A stretch of DNA of 41,002 nt from Henriciella sp. (GCA_012960415.1 DUBH01000067.1:30905-71906), one strand, 5' to 3'; numbered from the stretch's first letter, positions 8,894 to 17,571 are shown. Translations and numbers: made by a program. The notes: generated by a model not told the origin, from the letters alone.

Positions 8894-10903
8894 CTAGTCT
8901 GCGGCCGCTTCGCTTGCTGCGTCCGCTTCTTGCTGGGCTGGCTCGCCCTTGAGATAGGTGTTGAGGAAGCTGACATAGGCTTCTGACGCGGTGATGCGGT
9001 TCTCGCGCTTCTGGAAGCCGTGGCCTTCATCGGGGAAGAGCACATACTCGACCGTCGCCCCATTGGCGCGGGCTGCTTCCACCAGTTCATCGCTCTCGAC
9101 CTGCAGGACGCGTGGGTCGTTCGCGCCCTGGATAACCAGCAGAGGCTTGGTGATCTGGTCGGCATGGAAGAGCGGCGAAATCCGGCGCAGGCGCTCTTCA
9201 TCCTCTGCCGGGTCGCCCATCTCATCATAGAGCGCATCGCGGAACGAGCCCCACCATGGCGGAATGCTCTCAAGCGTACGCAGCCAGTTGGTCACGCCAA
9301 AGATGTTCACGCCGACATCGAAGACTTCCGGCTCGAACGCCAGCGCGGCAGCGACCATGAAGCCGCCATAGGAGCCGCCGATGATGCCGATTTTGTCCGG
9401 GTCGATCCCTTCGACGCCTTCAAGATATTCGCGGCCATAGACGATGTCCTGCAGGTCGTTTTCGCCGTGGTTCTGGTCATCAAGGTGGAAGAAGGTTTTC
9501 CCATAGCCGGATGAGCCGCGATTGTTCGCACCGAGCACAGCATAACCATGATTGACGAGGTGCTGGATCGTCGCCGAATAGCCGCGCGTTGTCTGGCCGC
9601 CCGGCCCGCCATGCACCCAGACCAGCGCCGGGACCGGGTTTTCCGCCGATGCCTGCTTCGGCATGTAGAAGACCGCCGGAATTTCCAGCCCGTCAAAGCT
9701 CTTATAGCGGACGATCTTCGCCGTCACGAGGTCATCCTCATCAATCGCTTCCGGGAGCGCAGAGGTCAGACGCGTCGCCGCGCCGGTCTCAAGATCGGCC
9801 ATGTAGAGATTGAAGGGCGAGGTATCGGTGTTCACGCCGAAGGCGATTTCGCTCTCATCGCGGCTGAAGCGGACCTGACCGACTTCACCGTCCGGGATAT
9901 TGCTCAGCGCGACTTGCTCGCCGGTCTGGTTGTCGAGGATGGTCAACTCTGTCAGCGCATCATTGTTGATGGCGGACACGAGATAGCGACCGGTCGGACT
10001 GTCGAAGACGTAGGACACGTCCCAGTCTGCCTGGATGAGCGGGCTGCGCTCGCCGCTTGCGAGATTATAGGTCCAGGCCTGATTGAACTCGCCATACTCA
10101 TTGGTGGCATAGATCAGCGTTTCGCTATCGGCGGTGAAGTCATAGACGCCGTATGCAATGTCGCCTTCATGCTCGGTGATCAGCCGCTGGGTCGGCTCAT
10201 CAGCCAGCAAGTCGACGAGGAAGATGTTGGAGTCCGCATTGGTGCGGTCCTTGGACAGTGCCAGCCATCGGCCATCTGGCGAGACGCCGGCAATGTCCTT
10301 GCCGTCATTCTGGAAGATCATTTCGCGCGCATAGTCGCTGGCCCGATAGGCGTAGAGGTCGTTAGTCTGCGGGTCGCGCTCATTGGTCTGGACGTAGAAG
10401 ACCTCACCGTCGCCGCGCCAGCCGACAAAGCTTGCGCGCGTCTCTTCGCCGGGCGTCAGGTCGCGAAGGGTCCCGTCTTTCTCGCGCACATAGACGTGGA
10501 AGATCTCATTGCCGCCGCCATCAGAGGTCAGCAGCGCTCGGTTGTCTTCCGGAAAGAAGGACTGGGCATAGATCGCGTCGCTATTGGAATTGGTGAGCGC
10601 GGTGATCGCGCCGGTCTCGTCCATCGTCACCGCATTGAAGATGCCGGTCACATCGGTTGAGGCGAGTATCTCGTCGCCCTCAGCGGAGAAGACATAGCCG
10701 CCAGACGAAGCGAGCGAATAGCTCGTCGTCTCGTGAAAAAGCGCGGCCGGATAGGTCTCCACCTCAACCCCGACGAGCGGTGTATCGCTTGCGTCAGCGC
10801 TTTCGCTCGGCGGCGTTGGCGCGGTCGTATCGGTTTCCTGTGTCTGCGCGCAGCCAAAGGCAAGCATGGACGCACCAAGCGCCAGTGCCGTTCTGAGTTT
10901 CAT
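8894..10903 (-). CDS. S9 family prolyl oligopeptidase-type serine peptidase, lipoprotein
   Basis: A 669-residue exported serine peptidase with an N-terminal WD40-like beta-propeller and a C-terminal alpha/beta-hydrolase domain (dipeptidyl-peptidase IV/acylaminoacyl-peptidase type). I chose ATG 10903 because GGAGGG lies seven bases upstream and it begins a lipoprotein signal peptide ending in LAFGC; the longer frame to 10951 adds a non-signal leader. The catalytic triad is readable: S511 in GGSYGGFM, D596 in GANDPRV and H628 in DEGHGF. Family landmarks WVHGGPGGQ and NNRGSSGYGK precede the nucleophile. It probably degrades oligopeptides in the periplasm. A 90-base gap separates it from the DegP gene upstream on the same strand. 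Confidence 0.92.
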   Translation of the reverse strand: MKLRTALALGASMLAFGCAQTQETDTTAPTPPSESADASDTPLVGVEVETYPAALFHETTSYSLASSGGYVFSAEGDEILASTDVTGIFNAVTMDETGAITALTNSNSDAIYAQSFFPEDNRALLTSDGGGNEIFHVYVREKDGTLRDLTPGEETRASFVGWRGDGEVFYVQTNERDPQTNDLYAYRASDYAREMIFQNDGKDIAGVSPDGRWLALSKDRTNADSNIFLVDLLADEPTQRLITEHEGDIAYGVYDFTADSETLIYATNEYGEFNQAWTYNLASGERSPLIQADWDVSYVFDSPTGRYLVSAINNDALTELTILDNQTGEQVALSNIPDGEVGQVRFSRDESEIAFGVNTDTSPFNLYMADLETGAATRLTSALPEAIDEDDLVTAKIVRYKSFDGLEIPAVFYMPKQASAENPVPALVWVHGGPGGQTTRGYSATIQHLVNHGYAVLGANNRGSSGYGKTFFHLDDQNHGENDLQDIVYGREYLEGVEGIDPDKIGIIGGSYGGFMVAAALAFEPEVFDVGVNIFGVTNWLRTLESIPPWWGSFRDALYDEMGDPAEDEERLRRISPLFHADQITKPLLVIQGANDPRVLQVESDELVEAARANGATVEYVLFPDEGHGFQKRENRITASEAYVSFLNTYLKGEPAQQEADAASEAAAD

Positions 10904-10993
10904 GGGGGAGCCCTCCGCATCTAATGTTGATGCGGACGCTAGCACCGCCATCCAAGAGTGGCGAGGCTTGGCGGGTCAGATTTTCGAAATCGC

Positions 10994-12523
10994 CTAGAGG
11001 CGCAGCGTCCCCCTGATGGGGCGGCCATTGCGATCAAGCTCGATCGTCCAGGTTGACGTCTCGCCGCCAAGCGCCTCGTCGAGATCGCTCAGACCTTCGA
11101 TCTGCGTGTTGTTCACAGACACGATCAGGTCACCCGGACGGACCACACGCCAGGCATAGGCGCCGCGCATGATGCGCGTGACAAGGACGCCGGTTTCAAA
11201 CGGGTCGCGGCCAAGCTCCTCGGCAAGGCGCGGCGACAGCTCTGCCACTTCGGCGCCGGAGAAAGGATGACGACCTTCCAGAAGCTCAAGCTCTGCCTCG
11301 GTCGCGCCGGGCGGCGGGGCGAGTTCCACGCGGATAGTCTCAAAGGACCCACCGCGCAGGACAGTCAGCTCTGAAAACTCACCCGGTGAACGGGTCGCTG
11401 CAAGGAATTTGAGGCCCCGCTCATCGAAGACTTCGCGGCCATCAATCTGGGTTATCAGGTCCCCCCGCGCGATACCGGCGGCATCTGCAGGGCCGTCCTG
11501 GAAGACTTCGGTCACCATGACCCCCAGCGGGCGGTCGAGGCCTTGTGCCTGCGCAATGTCATAGCTGACCGATTGTGCCTTCAGCCCCAGCCATGGACGG
11601 ACGATCATGCCTTCATTGACGGCCGCATCGACGACGCGGCGCACCATTTCGGCCGGGATGGCAAAGCCAATCCCGTTCGAGCCGCCGGAACGCGAGAAGA
11701 TCGCCGTGTTCACGCCGACAAGCTCTGCTTTCGTGTTGATCAGCGCGCCGCCAGAATTGCCGGGGTTCACCGCTGCATCGGTCTGCAGGAAGAAGGAATA
11801 GTCCGACACGCCGACATCAGTGCGCGCAGTGGCCGAGATGATACCGGTCGTCACAGTCTGGCCGACGCCAAACGGGTTACCGATGGCGAGCACGATGTCG
11901 CCGACTTCGGTGTCGCGCGTATCTGCGTATTTCACAGTCGGGAGCGGGTCGCCATCATTGTCGATGCGCAGCACGGCAAGGTCGGTGCGCTCATCGGAGA
12001 GGACGAGCTCAGCCTCATATTCGCGGCGATCCGACAGGACGACAAGGAATTGGTCGGCATCCTTTACCACATGGCTGTTGGTGACGATGACGCCGTCATC
12101 CGACACGATCACACCAGAGCCGAGCGAATTCTGGACACGCTCGCGCGCACGCGGCGTCGCGCCGAAGAACTGGCGGAAGATCGGGTCATTGGCGAAGGGC
12201 GAATTGCTCTCGCGCACAACGCGGCTGGTATAGACGTTCACAACTGCCGGGGAGACCTGTTTGACCAGCGGCGCATAGGAGAGCTGGACTTCGGCCTGGC
12301 TTTGCGGGACGCGCCGGCCCGGCATGAAGAAGTTGCCGTTCTCGTCTGCCTGCGCCTCACCAGCCAGTTCAGCCGCAGACTCGCTGGTCTGAGATTGCGC
12401 GCCGGCCTGCTGGCCGAAGGAGAATAGCGGACTGATTACAACAGCCAGCAGCGCAAGGACTGCGATGGCCGAAATGAAGAGCAGTTTCGAAACGTGCCGT
12501 GTCATGGCGGTGTTATGCATCAT
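10994..12523 (-). CDS. Do-family periplasmic serine protease (DegP/HtrA)
   Basis: A 509-residue trypsin-like protease of the DegP/HtrA/DegQ family, which degrades or refolds damaged envelope proteins. After a short basic start, residues about 14-32 form a signal peptide or anchor. The catalytic triad is H151 (TNSHVV), D181 (RTDLAVLRI) and S257 (GNSGGAL). Two PDZ domains follow: one with PWLGLKAQS and DGPADAAGIARGDLI, the second around LVTRIMRGAYAWRVVRPGDLI. The open frame continues upstream to 12670 but would overlap the next gene, so I start at ATG 12523; 12505 (MTRHVSK) is an equally good alternative, and neither has a clear Shine-Dalgarno. A long imperfect inverted repeat lies just upstream (12561-12596). 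Confidence 0.92.
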   Translation of the reverse strand: MMHNTAMTRHVSKLLFISAIAVLALLAVVISPLFSFGQQAGAQSQTSESAAELAGEAQADENGNFFMPGRRVPQSQAEVQLSYAPLVKQVSPAVVNVYTSRVVRESNSPFANDPIFRQFFGATPRARERVQNSLGSGVIVSDDGVIVTNSHVVKDADQFLVVLSDRREYEAELVLSDERTDLAVLRIDNDGDPLPTVKYADTRDTEVGDIVLAIGNPFGVGQTVTTGIISATARTDVGVSDYSFFLQTDAAVNPGNSGGALINTKAELVGVNTAIFSRSGGSNGIGFAIPAEMVRRVVDAAVNEGMIVRPWLGLKAQSVSYDIAQAQGLDRPLGVMVTEVFQDGPADAAGIARGDLITQIDGREVFDERGLKFLAATRSPGEFSELTVLRGGSFETIRVELAPPPGATEAELELLEGRHPFSGAEVAELSPRLAEELGRDPFETGVLVTRIMRGAYAWRVVRPGDLIVSVNNTQIEGLSDLDEALGGETSTWTIELDRNGRPIRGTLRL

Positions 12524-12560
12524 GAAAATGGCTCTATTGCGGCCTTGGCGAGGGCGCAAT

Positions 12561-12596
12561 CTGGCACCGCATGACAATTTTGTCAGCTGGTGCCAG
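12561..12596. promoter_or_regulatory. Long imperfect inverted repeat upstream of degP-like gene
   Basis: Outer arms CTGGCACC (12561-12568) and GGTGCCAG (12589-12596) pair perfectly. An inner pair TGACAA (12572-12577) and TTGTCA (12580-12585) is also perfect, separated by short mismatched bulges. The whole lies between the transporter stop at 12606 and the protease start, about 40 bases before the start. It may be an operator, or a hairpin limiting readthrough from the transporter gene; it lacks a T-tract, so a classical terminator is less likely. Confidence 0.5.
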
Positions 12597-12605
12597 TGGG
12601 TGAGC

Positions 12606-14054
12606 TTAGCTTTTCTCGAAACGCGGCTGCGCTGTTGCCCCTGAGCGGAGGGCTTCGAGGTTGGCTTCATGGTCTTCGCGGCTGATCCGGTAGAAGCTGA
12701 TGCAGACCATCATGATCGTCCACAGCGTGAGCAGGCTGAGCGCATAGCCCCAACCAAGGATGCGGATGGATTCCTCGCTTGCCTGCGCGGCCCGCATACC
12801 GGGGGTAATGGACGCGACCGCGAGGACGCCCGAAGCCGTCAGAACGCCCATGCCCTGAGCCAGTTTGCGCATGAAGCTGATGCCCGCGAAGTAGATGCCC
12901 TCTGAGCGCCTGCCCGTTGCGAGCTCATTCTGCTCGACGATGTCAGCAACCATGGAGGCTGCCAGCATCTGGTAGGCAATAATCAAAGCGAGATCGAATA
13001 CGGTCACGCCCAGTACGAAGTAATAGAGCGCATCGCTGCCGTTTGGCGGTAGGAGGCCGAACTGGCGGAGGATGACCGGCATCGGCGCAATCGTGAAGGC
13101 GAGGAAGCCGATGATGATCGCTGCCTTCTTCTTGCCGAACGCTTTACCAACCGGCGGCGCGATGACGAGCGCAAGAATGGCCGAGACGTAGACCGCAACG
13201 GTCAGCCCGCCGATCTGGTCATTGGTGAATTCCCAGAAAAAGCCATTGATATACTGGTTCAGGGTCGCCGAGATGCCGCTTGCCAGAAGACCGAAAAGCG
13301 TCGCAATGAACAGCGCCCGGAAGGATGGGTTCGACACGGTTTCCCATATCTCGCCAAGGATCTTCATTGGGGTCAGCTTGCGCGCGGCAGGCGGCGCTTT
13401 CAGATGCGGGATATGCCTGTGCGTACCAAGCGATGTCACCGCGATGGATGCGAGGATACAGCTTGCCCCGATGAGGCCGTAGGTGTTCCAGCCGGGGATA
13501 TGGAAGAAGCCTGACGGATCACCATCGCTCGGGAGGAGTAGGAAGAAGAAGAGGATGATCTGGACCGTAAGGCCGCCGACCCAGGCAAAGAAATAGCGGA
13601 ACGACATGAGCGATGTCCGCTCATCATAGTCCTGCGTCAGTTCGGCCGCGAGCGCGGTGCTCGGCACCTCGAAGAAGGTGTACATCAGGCGTACGATTAC
13701 CGTGAAACCAAGTAGCCAGGCGAAGAGGTTGAGGCCGGAAAGCTCTGTTGGCGGGTTCCAGACGAAGAAATAGCCAATCGCGACCGGCACCATGGCGATA
13801 TACATGAAGGGGTGCCGGCGCCCCCATTTCGTCCGCATATTGTCTGACCAGTAACCGACAACCGGGTCGGAAAAGGCGTCAATCAGGAGCGCAATCCAGA
13901 GCGCCGCCGCAACGAGGACGGCCGACAGTCCCATGATCTGGCTGTAGAACAGCAGCAGGACGTATTCGAAGCCATTATTCTTGATGCCGCCAGCGGCGCC
14001 GCCAATGCCATAGGCAAGGCGTGTTGCGAGGCTCGGCTTACCGGTCTCAACCAT
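12606..14054 (-). CDS. GPH-family (glycoside-pentoside-hexuronide:cation) MFS symporter
   Basis: A 482-residue integral membrane transporter with about 12 hydrophobic segments. The N-terminal RLAYGIGGAAGGI and the loop DPVVGYWSDNMRTKWGRRHPFM are the signature of the MelB/GPH group of the major facilitator superfamily, which takes up sugars or related solutes with Na+ or H+. The aspartates in LLIDAFSDP correspond to the cation-site region in this group. A long central loop near 210-225 is basic. There is no sugar-catabolic gene next to it, so the substrate is unknown. It lies 37 bases downstream of the ABM gene and upstream of the degP-like gene on the same strand. Confidence 0.87.
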   Translation of the reverse strand: MVETGKPSLATRLAYGIGGAAGGIKNNGFEYVLLLFYSQIMGLSAVLVAAALWIALLIDAFSDPVVGYWSDNMRTKWGRRHPFMYIAMVPVAIGYFFVWNPPTELSGLNLFAWLLGFTVIVRLMYTFFEVPSTALAAELTQDYDERTSLMSFRYFFAWVGGLTVQIILFFFLLLPSDGDPSGFFHIPGWNTYGLIGASCILASIAVTSLGTHRHIPHLKAPPAARKLTPMKILGEIWETVSNPSFRALFIATLFGLLASGISATLNQYINGFFWEFTNDQIGGLTVAVYVSAILALVIAPPVGKAFGKKKAAIIIGFLAFTIAPMPVILRQFGLLPPNGSDALYYFVLGVTVFDLALIIAYQMLAASMVADIVEQNELATGRRSEGIYFAGISFMRKLAQGMGVLTASGVLAVASITPGMRAAQASEESIRILGWGYALSLLTLWTIMMVCISFYRISREDHEANLEALRSGATAQPRFEKS

Positions 14055-14091
14055 ATCGGGCCCTCCTTCAGGGACGACGCGTCAGAGGGTT

Positions 14092-14382
14092 TTATTCAAC
14101 GATATCGTAGCGTTCGATTTCCGGCTTTCCGGCGAAACAGCCTGCCATCTTGGGCCCGGCTGCCTTGAAGTATTCAGTCTGGCCGTGCGCCTTGAGCGCT
14201 TCGCCGTCCGAATACTGTTCCATGAAAATGTAGGTCTGCGGATCGGACTGGGAGCGGTAGAGCTGGTAGGTCAGACAGCCAGGCTCATTCGCCTTGACCT
14301 TCGCCATCAGATCCTTGCCGACCTGTTCGAACTCGTCCGTCTTGCCTTCAGCAATGTGTAGCTTCGCCACGATACCAATCAT
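14092..14382 (-). CDS. Antibiotic biosynthesis monooxygenase (ABM) domain protein
   Basis: A 96-residue single-domain protein of the ABM/YgiN type, a dimeric ferredoxin-like fold found in quinol and anthrone monooxygenases. It starts MIGIVAKLHIAEGKTDEFEQ and contains the family landmark EPGCLTYQLYRS followed by FMEQYSD and the helix EALKAHGQTEYF. A strong GGGAGG lies just upstream of the ATG at 14382. It is placed between the transporter and RidA genes on the same strand. Such proteins act on reactive quinones or are simply redox stress proteins; the substrate here is unknown. Confidence 0.85.
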   Translation of the reverse strand: MIGIVAKLHIAEGKTDEFEQVGKDLMAKVKANEPGCLTYQLYRSQSDPQTYIFMEQYSDGEALKAHGQTEYFKAAGPKMAGCFAGKPEIERYDIVE

Positions 14383-14470
14383 GCAGTCCTCCCTTAGGGC
14401 GTTTTTCGCCTCTATTGATAGATAGCTTATCGCTTAACGGAAAGGGTACAAGACGTTACGTGGCGGAGGG

Positions 14471-14863
14471 TCAGACCTGAGCGCGGAGCGCCGTCACTTC
14501 GATTTCGATCTTCATCTCAGGCGAGATAAGGTCAGCGATCACCATCGTCGCTGCGGGACGAATCTCGCCCATATGCCTGCCGAGTACGGGCGCCACCTCA
14601 TCGACCAGCGCCCGGTCTGTCAGCGTGTACTGGATGCGGACAATATCCGACATGGCAAAGCCGGCTTCATCGAGAACGCGGCCAATTGTGGCAAAACAGG
14701 CTTCCGCCTGTGCGGCGGCATCCTCCGGCAGGGTCATTGAGGCGTAATCATAGCCGGTCACCCCAGCCACGAAGCACCAGTCCCCCTGCACCACCGCACG
14801 CGAATAGCCGAGCGTCTTCTCGAACGGCGAGCCAGTGGAGATCAGGCGGCGCCCGCTTGCCAT
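14471..14863 (-). CDS. RidA family (YjgF/YER057c/UK114) protein
   Basis: A 130-residue member of the RidA superfamily; classical RidA deaminates reactive enamine/imine intermediates. The family landmarks are the start region SGSPFEKTLGYSRAVVQGDWCFVAGVTG, the AAAQAEACFATIGRVLDEAGFAMSDIVRI helix-strand and the C-terminal RPAATMVIADLISPEMKIEIEVTA. In canonical RidA the catalytic arginine lies in the R-P-A motif before the last strands, and here EIRPAATMV retains it. Many relatives (Rid1-7) have other roles. The gene is seven bases from the end of the crotonase gene, consistent with one operon. Confidence 0.88.
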   Translation of the reverse strand: MASGRRLISTGSPFEKTLGYSRAVVQGDWCFVAGVTGYDYASMTLPEDAAAQAEACFATIGRVLDEAGFAMSDIVRIQYTLTDRALVDEVAPVLGRHMGEIRPAATMVIADLISPEMKIEIEVTALRAQV

Positions 14864-14870
14864 GTGAGGC

Positions 14871-15668
14871 CTACTTGCCTTCGAACTTTGGTGCGCGCTT
14901 TTCGAGGATGGCGTGCACGCCTTCCATATGGTCCTCGGTCTCGTGCATCAGGGCCTGCGAAGCGGCCGAAAGTTCCATGATCGTGTCGTAGGAAGCAGAC
15001 TGGCCGTGCCGCAGGAGGGTCTTTGCGAGGCGCAGGGCCTGCGGCGGCTGAACGGCCATACGCTCTGCCAGCGACATGGCAGCATCCATAAGCGCTTCGG
15101 ACGTGTGGACTTCAGAGATGAGGCCCCAGTCGAGCGCGGTTTCCGCATCGATCACATCACCGGTGAAGAGAAGCTGGGCGGCGCGGGCATTGCCGACGAT
15201 CCGTGGCAGCAGCCAGGCGCCGCCATCGCCCGGAATGAGGCCGAGCTTGAGGAAGGTCACACCGAACTTCGCCTTGTCCGACGCGATCCGAACATCCGCC
15301 ATACAGGCAACGTCACAGCCAAGGCCGATCGCCGGGCCATTCACCGCAGAGATCAGCGGGACTTCGAGATTGTAGAGCGATTTAACGACCATATGGATAT
15401 TACGGCGATAGCCATTGCGGATCTGGTTCGGGCTGCCGCCGAACGCGCCTGTCTTGTCACGCATGGCTTTCACGTCACCGCCAGCGGAGAAAGCGCGGCC
15501 TTCACCCGTCAGGATCGCCACACGGATATCGGGGTCAGCCTCGATCTCGGCGCAGGCCGCAGCGACAGCCGGGCCATCGCCTTCCTGACCGAGGGCGTTC
15601 ATCATGTCCGGACGCGTCAGCGTCAGCGTTGCGATGGATCCGGATTTTTCGAGCTTGATGACGGACAT
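14871..15668 (-). CDS. Enoyl-CoA hydratase/isomerase family protein, PaaG-like
   Basis: A 265-residue crotonase-fold enzyme acting on an acyl-CoA thioester. I set the start at 15668 (GAGGGAGA upstream); the longer frame to 15926 overlaps the next gene. The oxyanion-hole motifs are AFSAGGD (59-65) and NGPAIGLGCD (110-119). The residue equivalent to catalytic Glu144 of rat enoyl-CoA hydratase is D119, and the residue equivalent to Glu164 is not Glu (FGVTFLKLGL). This pattern, with IPGDGGAWLLPR after it, matches PaaG-type ring-epoxide/2,3-to-3,4 enoyl-CoA isomerases, which use an Asp. So isomerase rather than hydratase activity is more likely. The gene lies upstream of ridA in the same direction. 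Confidence 0.88.
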   Translation of the reverse strand: MSVIKLEKSGSIATLTLTRPDMMNALGQEGDGPAVAAACAEIEADPDIRVAILTGEGRAFSAGGDVKAMRDKTGAFGGSPNQIRNGYRRNIHMVVKSLYNLEVPLISAVNGPAIGLGCDVACMADVRIASDKAKFGVTFLKLGLIPGDGGAWLLPRIVGNARAAQLLFTGDVIDAETALDWGLISEVHTSEALMDAAMSLAERMAVQPPQALRLAKTLLRHGQSASYDTIMELSAASQALMHETEDHMEGVHAILEKRAPKFEGK

Positions 15669-15756
15669 GATGTCTCCCTCAATGTTTTGCAGAGTGTCTG
15701 AATTTCCTGATCGGACTATGGCAGGCTTGGGACCATGTCGAGTGGTCACCCGCCTC

Positions 15757-16305
15757 TTATTGGCTGGCAGCGCTGCGGCGATAGATACCGGTGAACCAGT
15801 CGTCCCAGCTTTCGGTTTCTGAATTGTATTGCTGGAAGTACTGGGTGACGCTCCCATCGGCTTCAGGCGTCCAGCTACCGCGGAAAGGCGCAGTCGTGCC
15901 ATTGCGGTAGGCGATCTTGCCTTCAAGGCGCATTTCGCCGTCCTCGGTCAGCTTGCCCGCATAGTCTATCGTCGCGCCACGTGCGACCCACACCTGACGC
16001 CACTTTTGAAGTCCGGTGTCGTAGAAATTATAGCTCTGTCCCGTTGACCCTCGCGCGCCTGTCCACCGCTCAATCAGGAGGCAGCCGTCTTCAGCTTTCG
16101 TGATCGAATTGGTGCCCGCAACCCGTCCGTCCGGTGTGGTGACGTCCCACTCGCCCAGCCAGAAATCGAAGTCGTCATACACGTCGCCTTCACAGGAAGG
16201 CGGAGCAGCCTGCGGCGCGGCTTCGCCAGCCTCCTGCGCGCCCGCAATTGGCTGAATACCCAAGCCTGCGACCAGAGCGGCCACAGCAACAGAAACCTGC
16301 TTCAT
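15757..16305 (-). CDS. Uncharacterised secreted protein (DUF1579-like beta protein)
   Basis: A 182-residue protein with a cleavable signal peptide (about residues 1-22, ending near IAGAQ). The mature part begins with an alanine/proline-rich linker and then DFDFWLGEWDV, a motif typical of small exported beta-rich proteins with a lipocalin-like fold that are often annotated DUF1579 or hypothetical. Alternating strands with many Trp/Tyr (QSYNFYDTGLQKWRQVW, FRGSWTPEADGS) support a beta-barrel. I chose ATG 16305 because GGGGACGTGAAG precedes it and it starts the signal peptide; the frame continues to 16365 through a terminator hairpin. Function unknown. It is separated from the acyl-CoA dehydrogenase gene by that terminator. 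Confidence 0.75.
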   Translation of the reverse strand: MKQVSVAVAALVAGLGIQPIAGAQEAGEAAPQAAPPSCEGDVYDDFDFWLGEWDVTTPDGRVAGTNSITKAEDGCLLIERWTGARGSTGQSYNFYDTGLQKWRQVWVARGATIDYAGKLTEDGEMRLEGKIAYRNGTTAPFRGSWTPEADGSVTQYFQQYNSETESWDDWFTGIYRRSAASQ

Positions 16306-16317
16306 CTTCACGTCCCC

Positions 16318-16354
16318 AAAAGAAAAACCCGGCCTGCAGTGTTGCAGGCCGGGT
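16318..16354 (-). terminator. Rho-independent terminator after acyl-CoA dehydrogenase gene
   Basis: A perfect 12-bp stem ACCCGGCCTGCA/TGCAGGCCGGGT (16327-16338 and 16343-16354) with a four-base loop. On the minus strand it is followed by TTTTTCTTTT, a good T-tract. It lies 26 bases after the stop of the acyl-CoA dehydrogenase gene (16381) and ends only about 13 bases before the next start codon (16305), so it may act as an attenuator for that gene. Confidence 0.88.
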
Positions 16355-16380
16355 CTGTTCGTCAAGCTTTCGCAATATGC

Positions 16381-17538
16381 CTATTCGGCAGCCATCGCCT
16401 GATCTTCACCGGTGAGGCGCGAGTAGCGGCGCATGTGGAAGTCCACATTGCCATATTCGCTGTCGATCATGGTGAGGCGCTTGAAATAGTGGCCGACAGC
16501 CAGCTCATCCGTCATGCCCATGCCGCCATGGATCTGGATGGCTTCCTGTCCGACGAAACGGCCGCCCTGGCCGATACGGACCTTTGCCGCGGACACGGCT
16601 TTCTTGCGGGTCACTTCGTCTTCGTCGAGCTTCAGCGTGGCCATGTAGGTCATGGAGATAGACTGCTCGTGCTCCATGAACATGTCGACCATGCGGTGCT
16701 GGAGCACCTGGAACTTGCCGATTGCGATGCCGAACTGCTTGCGCTGCTTGGAGTACTCGACCGTCTGCTTGTGCGCGACGCCCATGGCGCCCATGGCTTC
16801 GGCACAGACTGCGACCGTTGCTTCATCGACGATACGCTCGATCAGCGGCAGGGCCTTGCCCTCTTCGCCGATCAGGTTGCCAGCTGGGACGGAGACGTTC
16901 TCGAAGTACACTTCAGAAGCGCGGCGACCATCGACGGTCGGGTAGTCGCGGGTGGTGACGCCCTTGGCATCCTTTTCCACGATGAAGACAGAGATACCGT
17001 CTTCGTCGCGGCGGTCGCCGGAGGTGCGTGCCGTCACGATGAGGTGGCTTGCCCAAGGCGCGCCAACGACAACAGCCTTGTGGCCGTTCAGCGTGTAGGC
17101 ATCGCCGGCTTTCTTGGCGGTGGTCTCAAGATCGTTGAGGTCGTAGCGGCCGCGTGGCTCTGCATAGGCGAAGGCGAACACGCGTTCACCGCCGATGATA
17201 GCTTCGAGGTGCTCGGACTTCTGCTCTGGTGTGCCGGCATGCTTCAGGAAACCGCCTGCGCAGACGATGGTCGGGACGTAAGGTTCAACGACCAGCGCCT
17301 TGCCGAACTCTTCCATGATAACCATGGAGTCGATCGAGCCGCCGCCAAGGCCGCCATCTTCCTCAGAGAAAGGCGCCGCAAGCAGGCCGAGTTCGGCAAA
17401 CTGCTGCCACATCTCTGGACGCCAGCCGCTTTCGCTGCCGACAACCTTGCGACGCGTGTCGAAATCATACTGGTCGCGCAGCAGCCTTGCGAGGCTGTCG
17501 CGGATCATTGTCTGTTCGTCTGAGAAATTGAAATCCAT
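16381..17538 (-). CDS. Acyl-CoA dehydrogenase family protein, probable non-catalytic partner subunit
   Basis: A 385-residue acyl-CoA dehydrogenase with the three usual domains: the N-terminal helical part (MDFNFSDEQTMIRDSLARLL), the central beta domain (AFAYAEPRGRYDL in place of the usual T-E-P-x-x-G-S-D flavin motif) and the C-terminal helices with QIHGGMGMTDE. The usual catalytic-base segment G-G-x-x-E-I-x-R near the C-terminus is absent; the equivalent stretch reads MIDSEYGNVDFHMRRY. This is how the smaller subunit of heteromeric acyl-CoA dehydrogenases from steroid-degrading actinobacteria (FadE28/FadE29-type pairs) looks. The second acyl-CoA dehydrogenase at 18219-19415, which keeps the Glu, is the obvious partner. 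A terminator follows. Confidence 0.88.
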   Translation of the reverse strand: MDFNFSDEQTMIRDSLARLLRDQYDFDTRRKVVGSESGWRPEMWQQFAELGLLAAPFSEEDGGLGGGSIDSMVIMEEFGKALVVEPYVPTIVCAGGFLKHAGTPEQKSEHLEAIIGGERVFAFAYAEPRGRYDLNDLETTAKKAGDAYTLNGHKAVVVGAPWASHLIVTARTSGDRRDEDGISVFIVEKDAKGVTTRDYPTVDGRRASEVYFENVSVPAGNLIGEEGKALPLIERIVDEATVAVCAEAMGAMGVAHKQTVEYSKQRKQFGIAIGKFQVLQHRMVDMFMEHEQSISMTYMATLKLDEDEVTRKKAVSAAKVRIGQGGRFVGQEAIQIHGGMGMTDELAVGHYFKRLTMIDSEYGNVDFHMRRYSRLTGEDQAMAAE

Positions 17539-17571
17539 TACGGTCTCCTCCGGGAATTTCTTTGGTTTTGT

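Noticed and set aside
9548-10660. A plus-strand open frame of 370 codons
   Set aside because: Antisense to the S9 peptidase propeller region, no ribosome site, no recognisable motif.
12524-12670. N-terminal extension of the DegP-like protein to 12670
   Set aside because: It would overlap the transporter gene and puts a basic, non-signal leader before the signal peptide.
16339-17523. A long plus-strand open frame of 394 codons
   Set aside because: It is antisense to the acyl-CoA dehydrogenase gene, which has clear family motifs. The translation resembles no family and its length follows from high GC.
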